Shown here: positions 1-7,448 of the stretch, piece after piece
How positions within the stretch are numbered: the stretch's first letter is position 1
Layout of the letters: the number at the start of each line of letters is the position of its first letter
Origin: an uncultured Lentisphaerota bacterium
Lineage (GTDB): Bacteria; Verrucomicrobiota; Lentisphaeria; Oligosphaerales; CAITYL01
Length of the DNA stretch: 34,061 bases
Assembly (NCBI GenBank): GCA_903894975.1
Contig: CAITSE010000148.1
Span: 1-34,061 of the forward strand
Reading direction: 5' to 3'
The notes under the pieces: model-generated
The model's input: only the letters and a program-made list of their open reading frames with translations
Told to the model about the DNA's origin: nothing
Databases searched by the model: none
Program-made: the position numbers and the translations under genes

Positions 1-198
1 ACCATCGTGGTGCGCGTGGACCGGCGCATGATTCATCCCAAGTACCACAAGGTGCTGACCCGCTGGAAACATTACTACGCCCATGACGAAAAGGGCGAAG
101 CCAAGGCTGGCGACCGCGTCGAGATCATCGAGACGCGTCCGTTGAGCAAGTTGAAGCGCTGGCGGCTGGTGTCCGTCGTGCAAGCGGCGGCCCGCTGA
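1..198 (+). CDS. rpsQ: 30S ribosomal protein S17 (uS17), 5' end outside the window
   Basis: This is the C-terminal part of uS17, a primary 16S rRNA-binding protein of the small subunit. The reading frame is open from base 1 (T-I-V-V-R-V), so the gene starts upstream; the GTG at 7 is an internal valine. Family hallmarks are the HPKY segment, the YYAHDE segment, and [18 protein letters not shown] near the end, which is the classic S17 signature. It is followed after 24 bases by rplN, the normal order of the spc/S10 ribosomal cluster. Confidence 0.95.
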   Translation, partial: TIVVRVDRRMIHPKYHKVLTRWKHYYAHDEKGEAKAGDRVEIIETRPLSKLKRWRLVSVVQAAAR

Positions 199-222
199 CG
201 AGCCTTCAGGAGGATTTCGCAA

Positions 223-588
223 ATGATTCAGATGCAAAGCAGCATGGATGTGGCGGATAACACCGGCGCCAAACGCCTGGTGATGATCCGCGCCAAAGGC
301 CATGTCCGCCGCACCGCCGCCATCGGCGAAGTGATCAAGGCGACGGTGAAGGAAGCGGCGCCCCGCGGCCTGGTCCGCAAAGGTGAAGTGGTCTTCGCCG
401 TGATCGTGCGCACCGCCTTCCCGATCCGCCGTCCCGACGGTTCATTCTTGCGGTTTGACCGCAACGCGGCCGTGATTGTCGACGAAGAGAACAATCCCCG
501 CGGTACGCGCATTTTCGGACCGGTGGCCCGCGAATTGCGCGAAATGAGCTTCATGAAGATTGTGTCGCTGGCTCCGGAGGTGCTCTGA
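223..588 (+). CDS. rplN: 50S ribosomal protein L14 (uL14)
   Basis: uL14 sits at the subunit interface of the 50S subunit and contacts 16S rRNA. The 121-residue product matches the usual length of about 122. It opens with [17 protein letters not shown] and ends with [20 protein letters not shown], both typical of the family. A strong Shine-Dalgarno (AGGAGG at 208-213) fixes the ATG start. The stop lies two bases before rplX, so translation is probably coupled. Confidence 0.97.
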   Translation: MIQMQSSMDVADNTGAKRLVMIRAKGHVRRTAAIGEVIKATVKEAAPRGLVRKGEVVFAVIVRTAFPIRRPDGSFLRFDRNAAVIVDEENNPRGTRIFGPVARELREMSFMKIVSLAPEVL

Positions 589-590
589 CC

Positions 591-875
591 ATGGCACAGG
601 CAGCAGTGAAAAAAGAAGTGGAAGTCCGGGTGATCAGCGGTGCCCACAAGGGCAAGACCGGCTCGATCCTCCGCGTCGACCGCGAAAAGGAACGGGTCTG
701 GGTGAAGGGCGTCAACGTCGGCAAGAAGGCCGTCCGCCGTTCCCAGGCCAACCCCCAGGGCGGCTTGATCGAGTCTGAGCGCCCGGTGCATATCTCGAAC
801 GTGATGCCGGTGGAGCGTTGGAACGCCCGCCAGGCGAAAAAAGCCGCCAAGGCTGACGGGAGCGCGAAGCCATGA
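591..875 (+). CDS. rplX: 50S ribosomal protein L24 (uL24)
   Basis: uL24 is an early assembly initiator of the 50S subunit. The 94-residue product carries the KOW motif near its N-terminus (VRVISGAHKGKTGSILRV) and the downstream NPQGG...P-hydrophobic stretch of the family. It is a little shorter than the common 100-105 residues and has a lysine/alanine-rich tail. The ATG is two bases after the rplN stop, and the stop overlaps the rplE start by four bases (ATGA). Confidence 0.96.
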   Translation: MAQAAVKKEVEVRVISGAHKGKTGSILRVDREKERVWVKGVNVGKKAVRRSQANPQGGLIESERPVHISNVMPVERWNARQAKKAAKADGSAKP

Positions 876-1414
876 GTGTGAGCGAGCTTCAAGTCTTTTA
901 TAAAGACGCGGTCATACCCAAGCTGATGGAAAAGCACGGGTACACCAACCGTCTGCAGGTGCCGCGTCTGACCAAAATTGTGGTCAACACCGGCATCAAC
1001 AGCAGCCGCGAGAAAGAAGTGCAGCAGGAAGCGGCCAAGGTTCTCGCCACCATCACCGGGCAGAAACCGGTGATGACCAAGTCGAAGAAGAGCATCTCCA
1101 ACTTCAAGCTGCGCGAAGGAATGACGGTCGGCTCCTGCGTGACCCTGCGCGGCGCGAAGATGATGAACTTCTTCTACCGGCTGGTGAACGTCACCCTGCC
1201 CCGCGTCCGCGACTTCCGCGGCGTCAACGCCCGCGGGTTTGACGGCGCCGGCAACTACAATCTCGGCATCACCGAGCAGAACGTGTTCACCGAAGTCGAG
1301 CTGGACAAGATCAAGCACAGCCTCGGCATGAACATCACCATCGTGACGACGGCCCACACAGATGCGGAGGCGAAAGACCTCCTCTCCCTGTTGGGCATGC
1401 CGTTCAGCCATTAA
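872..1414 (+). CDS. rplE: 50S ribosomal protein L5 (uL5)
   Basis: uL5 binds 5S rRNA and the P-site tRNA elbow in the central protuberance. The product has 180 residues, standard for the family. Recognisable segments are [13 protein letters not shown] near residues 29-41, [21 protein letters not shown] in the middle, and the RDFRGVN...[11 protein letters not shown] block near residues 114-135. The start overlaps the rplX stop, indicating translational coupling. Confidence 0.97.
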   Translation: MSVSELQVFYKDAVIPKLMEKHGYTNRLQVPRLTKIVVNTGINSSREKEVQQEAAKVLATITGQKPVMTKSKKSISNFKLREGMTVGSCVTLRGAKMMNFFYRLVNVTLPRVRDFRGVNARGFDGAGNYNLGITEQNVFTEVELDKIKHSLGMNITIVTTAHTDAEAKDLLSLLGMPFSH

Positions 1415-1430
1415 GCAAAGGGAGCGCACC

Positions 1431-1616
1431 GTGGCGAAGAAGTGCCAAGTTATCAAAGCGCAGCGCCCGCCCAAGTTCAAGGTTCGGGCGTATCACCGGT
1501 GCGGCCGCTGCGGCCGCCGCCGTGCCCACATGAGTAAGTTCAACCTCTGCCGCATCTGTTTCCGCGAACTGGCCGCCACCGGCCAGATCCCGGGCGTGAT
1601 GAAGGCCAGCTGGTAA
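1431..1616 (+). CDS. rpsN: 30S ribosomal protein S14 type Z (uS14, zinc-binding form)
   Basis: This is the short zinc-binding type of uS14, which binds the head of the 30S subunit. The GTG at 1431 gives a 61-residue protein, exactly the usual type Z length; an upstream ATG at 1362 lies inside rplE and would add a non-homologous extension. Cysteines at residues 24 and 27 (RCGRCG) and 40 and 43 (LCRICF) form the two CxxC pairs that hold zinc. The C-terminus [11 protein letters not shown] is diagnostic. It lies 16 bases after rplE. Confidence 0.96.
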   Translation: MAKKCQVIKAQRPPKFKVRAYHRCGRCGRRRAHMSKFNLCRICFRELAATGQIPGVMKASW

Positions 1617-1634
1617 GCGAAGGAAGGGATCCCC

Positions 1635-2027
1635 ATGTCGGTTAGCGATCCAATTAGTGACATGTTGACCCGCATCCGCAATGCCGGCGCGGCGAAACAT
1701 CCTGTGGTGGCCATGCCGTCCTCGCGGATGAAGGTGGCCTTGGCGGAAGTGCTGCAGCAGGCCGGATACATCGGCGGCTACAAGGTTGAGGGCGACGTCC
1801 CCAAGACGCTGTCCCTGGATCTGAAGTACCAGGACAAGACCCTGGTGATCGAAGGGCTCAAGCGCGTCAGCACCCCCTCCTGCCGGATCTACGTCGGTTG
1901 CGACGAGATTCCCCGGGTCATGGGTGGCATGGGCGTTGCCGTGCTCTCCACGTCAAAAGGTATGATGACCGACCGGCAGGCGCGCCAAGCGCGTCTCGGC
2001 GGAGAAATTGTCTGCTACGTCTGGTAA
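1635..2027 (+). CDS. rpsH: 30S ribosomal protein S8 (uS8)
   Basis: uS8 binds the central domain of 16S rRNA and, in E. coli, represses its own operon; no regulation was tested here. The 130-residue product begins MSVSDPISDMLTRIRNA and ends with STSKGMMTDRQARQARLGGE followed by IVCYVW, both conserved. The start follows GGAAGGGA at 1620-1627. Confidence 0.97.
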   Translation: MSVSDPISDMLTRIRNAGAAKHPVVAMPSSRMKVALAEVLQQAGYIGGYKVEGDVPKTLSLDLKYQDKTLVIEGLKRVSTPSCRIYVGCDEIPRVMGGMGVAVLSTSKGMMTDRQARQARLGGEIVCYVW

Positions 2028-2061
2028 CTCCGGACGGGGCTAAGGAAAGGGCGAACGCGTC

Positions 2062-2595
2062 ATGTCTCGCATTGGGAAAAAACCAGTCCTTCTGACCGGC
2101 GCCACAGTGGTCGTGAACGGTCGGTCGGTGCAGATTTCCGGGCCGAAAGGCAAGCTGGAGATGCAACTTCCGTCCGGCGTCACCATGGAAGCCGATAAAG
2201 ACCAGATGCAGTTGGGCGCGGATGTGGCCACGGCCGAGGGCCGCCGCTTCCTGGGCCTGGCTCGCAGCCTGATTCAAGGCATGGTGACGGGTGTCACCCT
2301 CGGCTACAAGAAAAACCTGGAGATCCAGGGCGTCGGCTTCCGCGGCACGTTGAGCGGCACCAAGCTCAACCTCAGCCTCGGGTTCTCGCACCCCGTGATC
2401 TTTGAGGTTCCGGCCGGGATCAAGCTGACCATGCCGGACCAGACCCACATCAGCATCGAAGGTTCGGACAAACAGCTCGTCGGCGAAGTCGCCGCGTGCA
2501 TTCGCCGGTTCCATCCCCCGGATTCTTACAAGGGCAAAGGGGTTCGTTACGCCGGCGAGCAGGTGACTCTGAAGGAAGGCAAGACGGTCGGGTAA
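2062..2595 (+). CDS. rplF: 50S ribosomal protein L6 (uL6)
   Basis: uL6 lies near the sarcin-ricin loop of the 50S subunit. The product has 177 residues, the normal length. It begins MSRIGKKPV and contains the typical LGLARSLIQGMVTGVTLGY helix-strand near residues 54-72 and the C-terminal signature PPDSYKGKGVRY near residues 152-163. The start is preceded by AAGGAAAGG. Confidence 0.97.
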   Translation: MSRIGKKPVLLTGATVVVNGRSVQISGPKGKLEMQLPSGVTMEADKDQMQLGADVATAEGRRFLGLARSLIQGMVTGVTLGYKKNLEIQGVGFRGTLSGTKLNLSLGFSHPVIFEVPAGIKLTMPDQTHISIEGSDKQLVGEVAACIRRFHPPDSYKGKGVRYAGEQVTLKEGKTVG

Positions 2596-2684
2596 GGCCC
2601 GGCGCCAAAGAAGTTTTGAAAGGCCGCGATCCTGCCTGAGTGCAGGACCGGGGCCGGGATTCAGATGCCAGGAGTGCGGTGAGC

Positions 2685-3046
2685 ATGTCCACGAAGAACA
2701 AAAAACAATTGCGCCAGATCCGTCATGTGCGTCTGCGCAAGACGGTGACCGGTACGACCGAGCGTCCCCGCTTGAGCGTCTGCTGCACCAGCAAGCATAT
2801 GTACGTGCAGGTGATCGACGACAGCCACGGCCACACGCTGGCGGCGGTGTCGACGGTTGACAAGGCCTTCCGCGAAGGCGGGAACAAGGCCAACCTCGCC
2901 GGCGCCACGGCGCTGGGGAAGCTGGTGGCCGAACGGGCCAAAGCGGCCCAGGTCGCAGCGTGGTGTTTGACCGCGGCGGTTTCCGTTTCCATGGCCGGGT
3001 CAAGGCGATCGCGGAAGCGGCGCGCGAGGCCGGCTTACAGTTCTGA
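2685..3046 (+). CDS. rplR: 50S ribosomal protein L18 (uL18), reading frame broken by an apparent 1-base deletion
   Basis: uL18 binds 5S rRNA. The N-terminal part ([19 protein letters not shown] onward) reads from ATG 2685 to about 2954 (KAAQV). The expected C-terminus, [20 protein letters not shown] then AREAGLQF-stop, is encoded one frame back, from about 2957 to the TGA at 3044-3046. Adding one base between about 2952 and 2959 would restore a 120-residue protein, the normal length. Left unrepaired, the first frame runs on through the intergenic gap into rpsE and would give an L18-S5 fusion, which is not credible biology. No slippery heptamer for -1 frameshifting is visible at the break. A sequencing or assembly error is the simplest explanation, because L18 is essential. 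Confidence 0.9.
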
Positions 3047-3110
3047 AGGAATGGCGCGGAGGCCCGGCGGCCCCGGCGAAGCAAGTTCAGTTCGAAGGAG
3101 AAAGATCCCC

Positions 3111-3632
3111 GTGACGGACGAAAAAAGACGGAATCCAGGACGGCGCCCGGCGCCCGAAGGCGGCGCCGGCGAGCTTGAAGAGCGGGTGGTCTGCATCAAC
3201 CGCAGCGCCAAGGTGGTAAAGGGCGGCCGCAACTTCAGCTTCAGCGCGTTGATCGTGGTGGGTGACCGCCGCGGCCGTGTCGGAGTCGGGTTCGGCAAAG
3301 CGAACGAAGTGTCTGACGCCATCCGCAAGGGTGGTGAAAAGGCGCGGAAATCGCTGGTGACCGTGCCTATGCGCGGCACGACCCTGCCCCATCCGGTGAA
3401 CGCCAAGTTCAGCGCCAGCTTGGTCATCATCCGCCCGGCGGCGGAAGGCACGGGCCTGATTGCCGGCGGCGGAGTACGTACGGTTTTGGAGTTGGCAGGC
3501 GTGCGTGACGTCCTGGCCAAGTCGCTGGGTTCCAGCAACCCGGTGAACGTCGTCAAGGCGACCATGGAAGGCATCAGCCGTCTCCGGACTCTGGCTCAGA
3601 TCAAGAGCAAGCGCGCCGCGCAGACGGTCTAA
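3111..3632 (+). CDS. rpsE: 30S ribosomal protein S5 (uS5)
   Basis: uS5 helps maintain decoding accuracy and mRNA entry at the 30S subunit. The GTG start at 3111 has a Shine-Dalgarno (GAAGGAG, 3094-3100) and gives 173 residues, close to the usual 165-175. Key segments are [20 protein letters not shown] at about residues 25-44, [20 protein letters not shown], and [16 protein letters not shown]. An ATG at 3051 in the same frame would add 20 residues and is a weaker alternative. rpmD (L30), which usually separates rpsE from rplO, is absent: rplO starts 31 bases later. Confidence 0.95.
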   Translation: MTDEKRRNPGRRPAPEGGAGELEERVVCINRSAKVVKGGRNFSFSALIVVGDRRGRVGVGFGKANEVSDAIRKGGEKARKSLVTVPMRGTTLPHPVNAKFSASLVIIRPAAEGTGLIAGGGVRTVLELAGVRDVLAKSLGSSNPVNVVKATMEGISRLRTLAQIKSKRAAQTV

Positions 3633-3663
3633 CGGTTTTGCAGGGCAAGTTGAGGAAACAGCC

Positions 3664-4113
3664 ATGAAGCTGCATGATTTGCATAACACGGTAAAACGTC
3701 CGGCCCGCAAGCGCGTCGGTCGCGGCGATGCCTCGGGTCAGGGCCGCACGGCCGGCCGCGGCGAAAAGGGCGCAGCCGCCCGTTCCGGATTCGCCTGGCG
3801 CCCGCACTATGAAGGCGGCCAGATGCCGCTCTTCCGGCGTATGCCGAAGCGCGGGTTCACAAATCCGAACCACCAAGAGTTCACGGTGGTCAACGTCGGT
3901 GCCTTGGAGAAGCATTTCGAGGCGGGCGCGGAAGTTTCCGCCACCGTTCTCGGGACCAAGGGGCTGATCGGCCGTTTGGAATCGGCCGGGCTCAAGATTC
4001 TCGGCGACGGCGCGCTGACTAAGGCCGTCAACGTGAAGGCCCAGAAGTTCTCCGCCACCGCCCGGCAGAAGATCGAAGCCGCCGGCGGCACGTGCGTCAT
4101 CGTCGGCGCCTGA
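3664..4113 (+). CDS. rplO: 50S ribosomal protein L15 (uL15)
   Basis: uL15 is a late-assembly 50S protein. The 149-residue product has the glycine/arginine-rich N-terminal tail of the family (RKRVGRGDASGQGRTAGRG), the FEGGQMPL-like motif here read as YEGGQMPLFRRMPKRGF, and a globular C-terminal half ending in AGGTCVIVGA. It sits between rpsE and secY as in most bacteria. About 98 GC-rich bases separate it from secY. Confidence 0.97.
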   Translation: MKLHDLHNTVKRPARKRVGRGDASGQGRTAGRGEKGAAARSGFAWRPHYEGGQMPLFRRMPKRGFTNPNHQEFTVVNVGALEKHFEAGAEVSATVLGTKGLIGRLESAGLKILGDGALTKAVNVKAQKFSATARQKIEAAGGTCVIVGA

Positions 4114-4211
4114 CCTGATGCTGGCGTCCCGGCTGCGGCCGGAGACGCCGGCCGCAGAGCCGCCCGGCCGGAGGGGCCGGAGGTCCAACCCCCGTTGAAG
4201 GACATGCGGAC

Positions 4212-5612
4212 ATGATCTCAGCGTACGTGAATTGCTTCAAGATTCCGGAACTGCGCCAGCGGATACTCTTTACGCTCGGGATTATTGTCCTGTGCCGGCT
4301 GGCCTGTACAATTCCCGTGCCCGGGGTGGATCCCGCGGAGCTGGCCCGGATGTTTGACGCCATGAACAAGGGCGCGGCCGGCGGCCTGGTCGGCATGTTC
4401 GACATGTTCAGCGGCGGCGCCCTGCAAAAGTTCGCCGTGGGCGCGCTGGGCATCATGCCCTACATCTCCGCGTCCATTGTCATTCAGCTCATGACCCCGG
4501 TGATTCCGCAGTTGGAGAAACTGGTGCGCGAGGGTGAGACCGGCCGCCAGAAGATCAGCCAGTACACGCGCTACCTGACCTTGGTCATCTGCGTGATCCA
4601 GGGCGGCATGCTCGCCAAGACCATGCTTAATCCGTCGATGATGGGTTTCGCGGGCGATTACAAGCTGGTGCTGTCCCCCGGCATCCCCTTCCTGCTCATC
4701 ACCACCCTGCTCCTCACCGCCGGCACCATCTTCATGATGTGGCTGGGCGAACAGATCACCGAGCGCGGCATCGGCAACGGCGCTTCGATCATCATCACCG
4801 TGGGCATCGTCGACCGCATGCCGAAAGCGTTGCAGGACATGTTCAACAACCTGCTCATCGGCGGCGACCTGGCCGGCAGCTCGAACTTCACCCTGGTGCA
4901 TTTTGTCGGCCTGCTGGTCATGTTCTTCGCCTGCTGCGCCGCCACGGTCCTGCTGACCCAGGGCGTGCGCAAAATCCCGGTCAAGTATGCCCGGGCGAGC
5001 ATGGGCCGTCAAGGTGCCGCCGGCCAGACGAGTTACATGCCGCTGCGCGTCAATTTCTCGGGCGTCATGCCGTTGATCTTCGGCAGCGCCGTACTCATGT
5101 TCCCCCCCTTGTTGCTGCAGGGGCTGGTGAAGCTTTTCTCCAAGAGCGCGCCAGGAGTGAGCACCCTGATCATGGGCTGGGCGCCGTATTTCAGCCACGG
5201 CAGCACGACCTATCTTGTGCTGTACGGCTCGACCATTGTCCTGTTCTCGTTCTTCTGGGTGGCCAACCAGTTCAATCCGGTGCAGATCGCCGATGACCTG
5301 CAGAAGCACGGCGGCTTCATCCCCGGCGTCCGCCCCGGCCAGCCCACGTCCGAGTTCCTCGACCAGTCCATGACCCGCATCACCTTTGCCGGCTCGCTCT
5401 TCCTGGTGGGTCTGGCGATCCTGCCCATGATCGTCACCGATTCGTTTAAAATTTCCTACTCCATCTCCCAGTTCTTCGGCGGCACCAGTCTGATCATTAC
5501 CGTGGGCGTGATGCTGGACACCATGCGCCAGATCGAGACCTACCTCCTCAACCATCACTATGATGGCTTCCTCTCCAAGGGGCACCTGCGCAGCCGCCGC
5601 GGCGGTTCCTGA
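4212..5612 (+). CDS. secY: Protein translocase channel subunit SecY
   Basis: SecY forms the membrane pore for Sec-dependent export. The 466-residue product has ten predicted membrane spans. Hallmarks are IPVPGVDP after the first span, the plug region with FDMFSGGAL, the span LGIMPYISASIVIQLM, the GERGIGNG-type motif (here TERGIGNGASIIIT) and the C-terminal cytosolic loop with FNPVQIADDLQKHGGFIPG. A short SD (GAAGGA) lies at 4196-4201. It ends the ribosomal operon; map, infA, rpmJ and rpsM do not follow it here. Confidence 0.97.
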   Translation: MISAYVNCFKIPELRQRILFTLGIIVLCRLACTIPVPGVDPAELARMFDAMNKGAAGGLVGMFDMFSGGALQKFAVGALGIMPYISASIVIQLMTPVIPQLEKLVREGETGRQKISQYTRYLTLVICVIQGGMLAKTMLNPSMMGFAGDYKLVLSPGIPFLLITTLLLTAGTIFMMWLGEQITERGIGNGASIIITVGIVDRMPKALQDMFNNLLIGGDLAGSSNFTLVHFVGLLVMFFACCAATVLLTQGVRKIPVKYARASMGRQGAAGQTSYMPLRVNFSGVMPLIFGSAVLMFPPLLLQGLVKLFSKSAPGVSTLIMGWAPYFSHGSTTYLVLYGSTIVLFSFFWVANQFNPVQIADDLQKHGGFIPGVRPGQPTSEFLDQSMTRITFAGSLFLVGLAILPMIVTDSFKISYSISQFFGGTSLIITVGVMLDTMRQIETYLLNHHYDGFLSKGHLRSRRGGS

Positions 5613-5668
5613 AGCCTGAGGCGGGCGCAAACCGGGGGAGCGCGTTTAACCTGACCGGGGAGCGGATA

Positions 5669-6487
5669 ATGAACCGGCGCGAAACGGACATTGCTTGGGG
5701 ATGGATCGTCCTGCTGCTGTCCGGGTTGCTGTTGGCCAACGGTTGCGCCACCGCCCCGGCTCCGGCACCCGGCCGGGAAGTTCTGTACCAGGTTTCCACC
5801 TTACAGGCGCTGCTTGACGGCGTTTATGACGGAGCCGCCACCTGCGGTCAGCTCCGCCGCAACGGCGACCTTGGCATCGGCACGTTCGAGGGACTGGACG
5901 GGGAATTGATCCTGCTCGACGGCCGCGTCTGGCAGGCGGCCGCCGACGGCCGCATCCGCGCCATGCCGGACTCCGCCCCCATCCCCTTCGCCTGCGCCAC
6001 GTTTTTCGATTCCGACCGCTCCGCCGTGCTGCGCGCTTTGCCGGACGCCGTGTCCCTGCGCCAGCAACTGGACGCTCTGCGCGCCGGCCCGAACCGGTTC
6101 TGCGCCGTCCGCGTGGACGGGCGTTTCGCCAAGGTCAAGGTCCGCAGCGTGCCGAAACAGGCCAAGCCCTATCCGCCTCTGGCCGAGGTCACCAAGACCC
6201 AGCCGGTGTTCGAGTTTGAAAACGTCGAGGGTACGCTGGTCGGGTTCTGGTTTCCCGCATGGTGCGCCGGCGTCAATTTGCCGGGCTGGCATCTGCACTT
6301 CCTGGCCAAAGACGGCCGCGGCGGCGGCCATCTTCTGGAGTGCGCCTTGACAGAGGGAGTGGCGCAGGCGGATGACACGCTGGAATTGCGCCTGGAGCTG
6401 CCGGGGGGGGAGTCGTTCCGTGATGCCCGCCTGGAGGGCCGTGCCGCCGAGGCGCACGCCGCGGAACAGACGCCGACAGCCAAATGA
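5669..6487 (+). CDS. budA: Alpha-acetolactate decarboxylase with lipoprotein signal peptide
   Basis: The enzyme converts 2-acetolactate to acetoin (EC 4.1.1.5). The 272-residue product matches the ALDC family throughout: LYQVSTLQALLDGVYDG, GDLGIGTFEGLDGELI, FCAVRVDG, PVFEFENVEGTLVGFW and LPGWHLHF...GGGHLLE. The zinc ligands appear as His208, His210 and His221, with the same spacing as the H194/H196/H207 I recall for Brevibacillus ALDC; Glu79 and Arg159 fall at the same offset as its E65 and R145. Unusually, residues 1-26 form a signal sequence ending LLANGC, a loose lipobox with Cys26, so the enzyme is probably a membrane-anchored lipoprotein. No acetolactate synthase lies nearby. It starts 56 bases after secY in the same direction and may share its transcript. 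Confidence 0.88.
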   Translation: MNRRETDIAWGWIVLLLSGLLLANGCATAPAPAPGREVLYQVSTLQALLDGVYDGAATCGQLRRNGDLGIGTFEGLDGELILLDGRVWQAAADGRIRAMPDSAPIPFACATFFDSDRSAVLRALPDAVSLRQQLDALRAGPNRFCAVRVDGRFAKVKVRSVPKQAKPYPPLAEVTKTQPVFEFENVEGTLVGFWFPAWCAGVNLPGWHLHFLAKDGRGGGHLLECALTEGVAQADDTLELRLELPGGESFRDARLEGRAAEAHAAEQTPTAK

Positions 6488-6498
6488 CCGGCCGGCCG

Positions 6499-6592
<94 letters not shown>

Positions 6593-6616
6593 CATTCACT
6601 CCGTAAGGGATCCCTC

Positions 6617-7270
6617 ATGAACCCCGCCACCGGCCCGATCAAGGCTTGGATTTTCGACTTGGACGGCGTCATCGTCTCCACCGACGAGTATCACTACCTC
6701 GGCTGGAAACGGCTGGCCGATGAGGAAGGCGTCGATTTCGACCGGCACGTCAATGAGCGCCTGCGCGGCGTCAGCCGCATGGAAAGTCTGGGAATTCTCC
6801 TGGAAAAAAGCCCGCGCGCCTACACCTCGGACGAAAAAACCGCGTTGGCGACGCGCAAGAACGGCTACTACAAGGAACTTCTCCTGACCCGGCTCCGGCC
6901 GGAAGACATCCTGCCCGGCGTCCTGTCGCTGCTCCGGCAACTCCGCGTCCGGGGCATCAAGCTGGCCATCGGCTCCTCAAGCCGGAACTCGCCGACCATC
7001 CTGGAGCGCATCGGCCTGGCCGGCTATTTCGACGCCGAAGCCGACGGCAATCACATCACCCGCAGCAAGCCCGATCCCGAAGTCTTCCTGCTGGCCGCCC
7101 GGAAACTCGGCCTTCAGCCGGCCGACTGCCTGGTCGTGGAAGACGCCGCGGCCGGAGTCGAGGCGGCCGTGGCCGGCGGCATGCCGGTCCTGGCCGTCGG
7201 CTCTGCCGGCAGTGATCCCCGCGCCACCCTGCGCGCCGCCGATCTCCAACTCGTCGCCCGCCTCTTCTGA
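6617..7270 (+). CDS. pgmB: Beta-phosphoglucomutase-like HAD-superfamily enzyme
   Basis: The 217-residue product is a class with cap C1 HAD phosphatase or mutase. The catalytic motif is FDLDGVI with nucleophile Asp14 and general acid Asp16. Cap features fit beta-phosphoglucomutase (EYHYLGWKRLA, then RLRGVSRMESLGILL), as do motif II (AIGSSSRN) and motifs III/IV (SKPDPEVF and VVEDAAAGVEAA). The likely reaction interconverts beta-glucose 1-phosphate and glucose 6-phosphate, but other sugar phosphates are possible. The ATG at 6617 is preferred; the frame is open further up only through the repeat. GGGA lies at 6607-6610. No disaccharide phosphorylase gene is adjacent, so its partner is elsewhere. 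Confidence 0.85.
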   Translation: MNPATGPIKAWIFDLDGVIVSTDEYHYLGWKRLADEEGVDFDRHVNERLRGVSRMESLGILLEKSPRAYTSDEKTALATRKNGYYKELLLTRLRPEDILPGVLSLLRQLRVRGIKLAIGSSSRNSPTILERIGLAGYFDAEADGNHITRSKPDPEVFLLAARKLGLQPADCLVVEDAAAGVEAAVAGGMPVLAVGSAGSDPRATLRAADLQLVARLF

Positions 7271-7317
7271 CGCGCCGGGGAGGGTTTGTCGCCACCGCGA
7301 GTTTGTGCGGCGCGTCG

Positions 7318-7345
7318 GAACACGGGCGGCACGCCCGTGGCTACA
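7318..7345. repeat. Short palindromic intergenic repeat (CACGGGCG / CGCCCGTG)
   Basis: A perfect 8-base inverted repeat (7321-7328 and 7332-7339, spacer GCA) followed by GCTAC. The motif resembles a very common short repeat of PVC genomes (reading GTAGCCACGGGCGTGCCGCC on the other strand), recalled from memory. It lies in the gap between two convergent genes. Confidence 0.6.
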
Positions 7346-7367
7346 TCTTTCCTCATTCCCTGGAACG

Positions 7368-7391
7368 AAAAGTTCACTTGAGTGAACTTTT
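7368..7391. terminator. Near-perfect AT-rich palindrome, probable bidirectional terminator
   Basis: Two 11-base arms (AAAAGTTCACT and AGTGAACTTTT) meet around a TG centre. The palindrome sits between convergent genes (pgmB-like on + ending 7270, URO-D protein on - ending 7449), and both strands read hairpin followed by four Ts. The stem is only moderately stable and the loop is tight, so an operator for a dimeric regulator is an alternative reading. Confidence 0.55.
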
Positions 7392-7448
7392 GTTCAATCC
7401 TTTGATGACAAACTGATTACATCGTAAAAAAAACGCGCCATCGGGCCG

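Noticed and set aside
2640-3632. A single 330-residue ORF joining L18 and S5
   Set aside because: The L18 C-terminus is intact in the neighbouring frame, and S5 has its own start and SD. The fusion is an artefact of a one-base frame break.
4218-5630. A 470-residue ORF on the minus strand opposite secY
   Set aside because: It is a shadow of secY in high-GC codon use; its histidine- and glutamine-rich product has no protein-like pattern.
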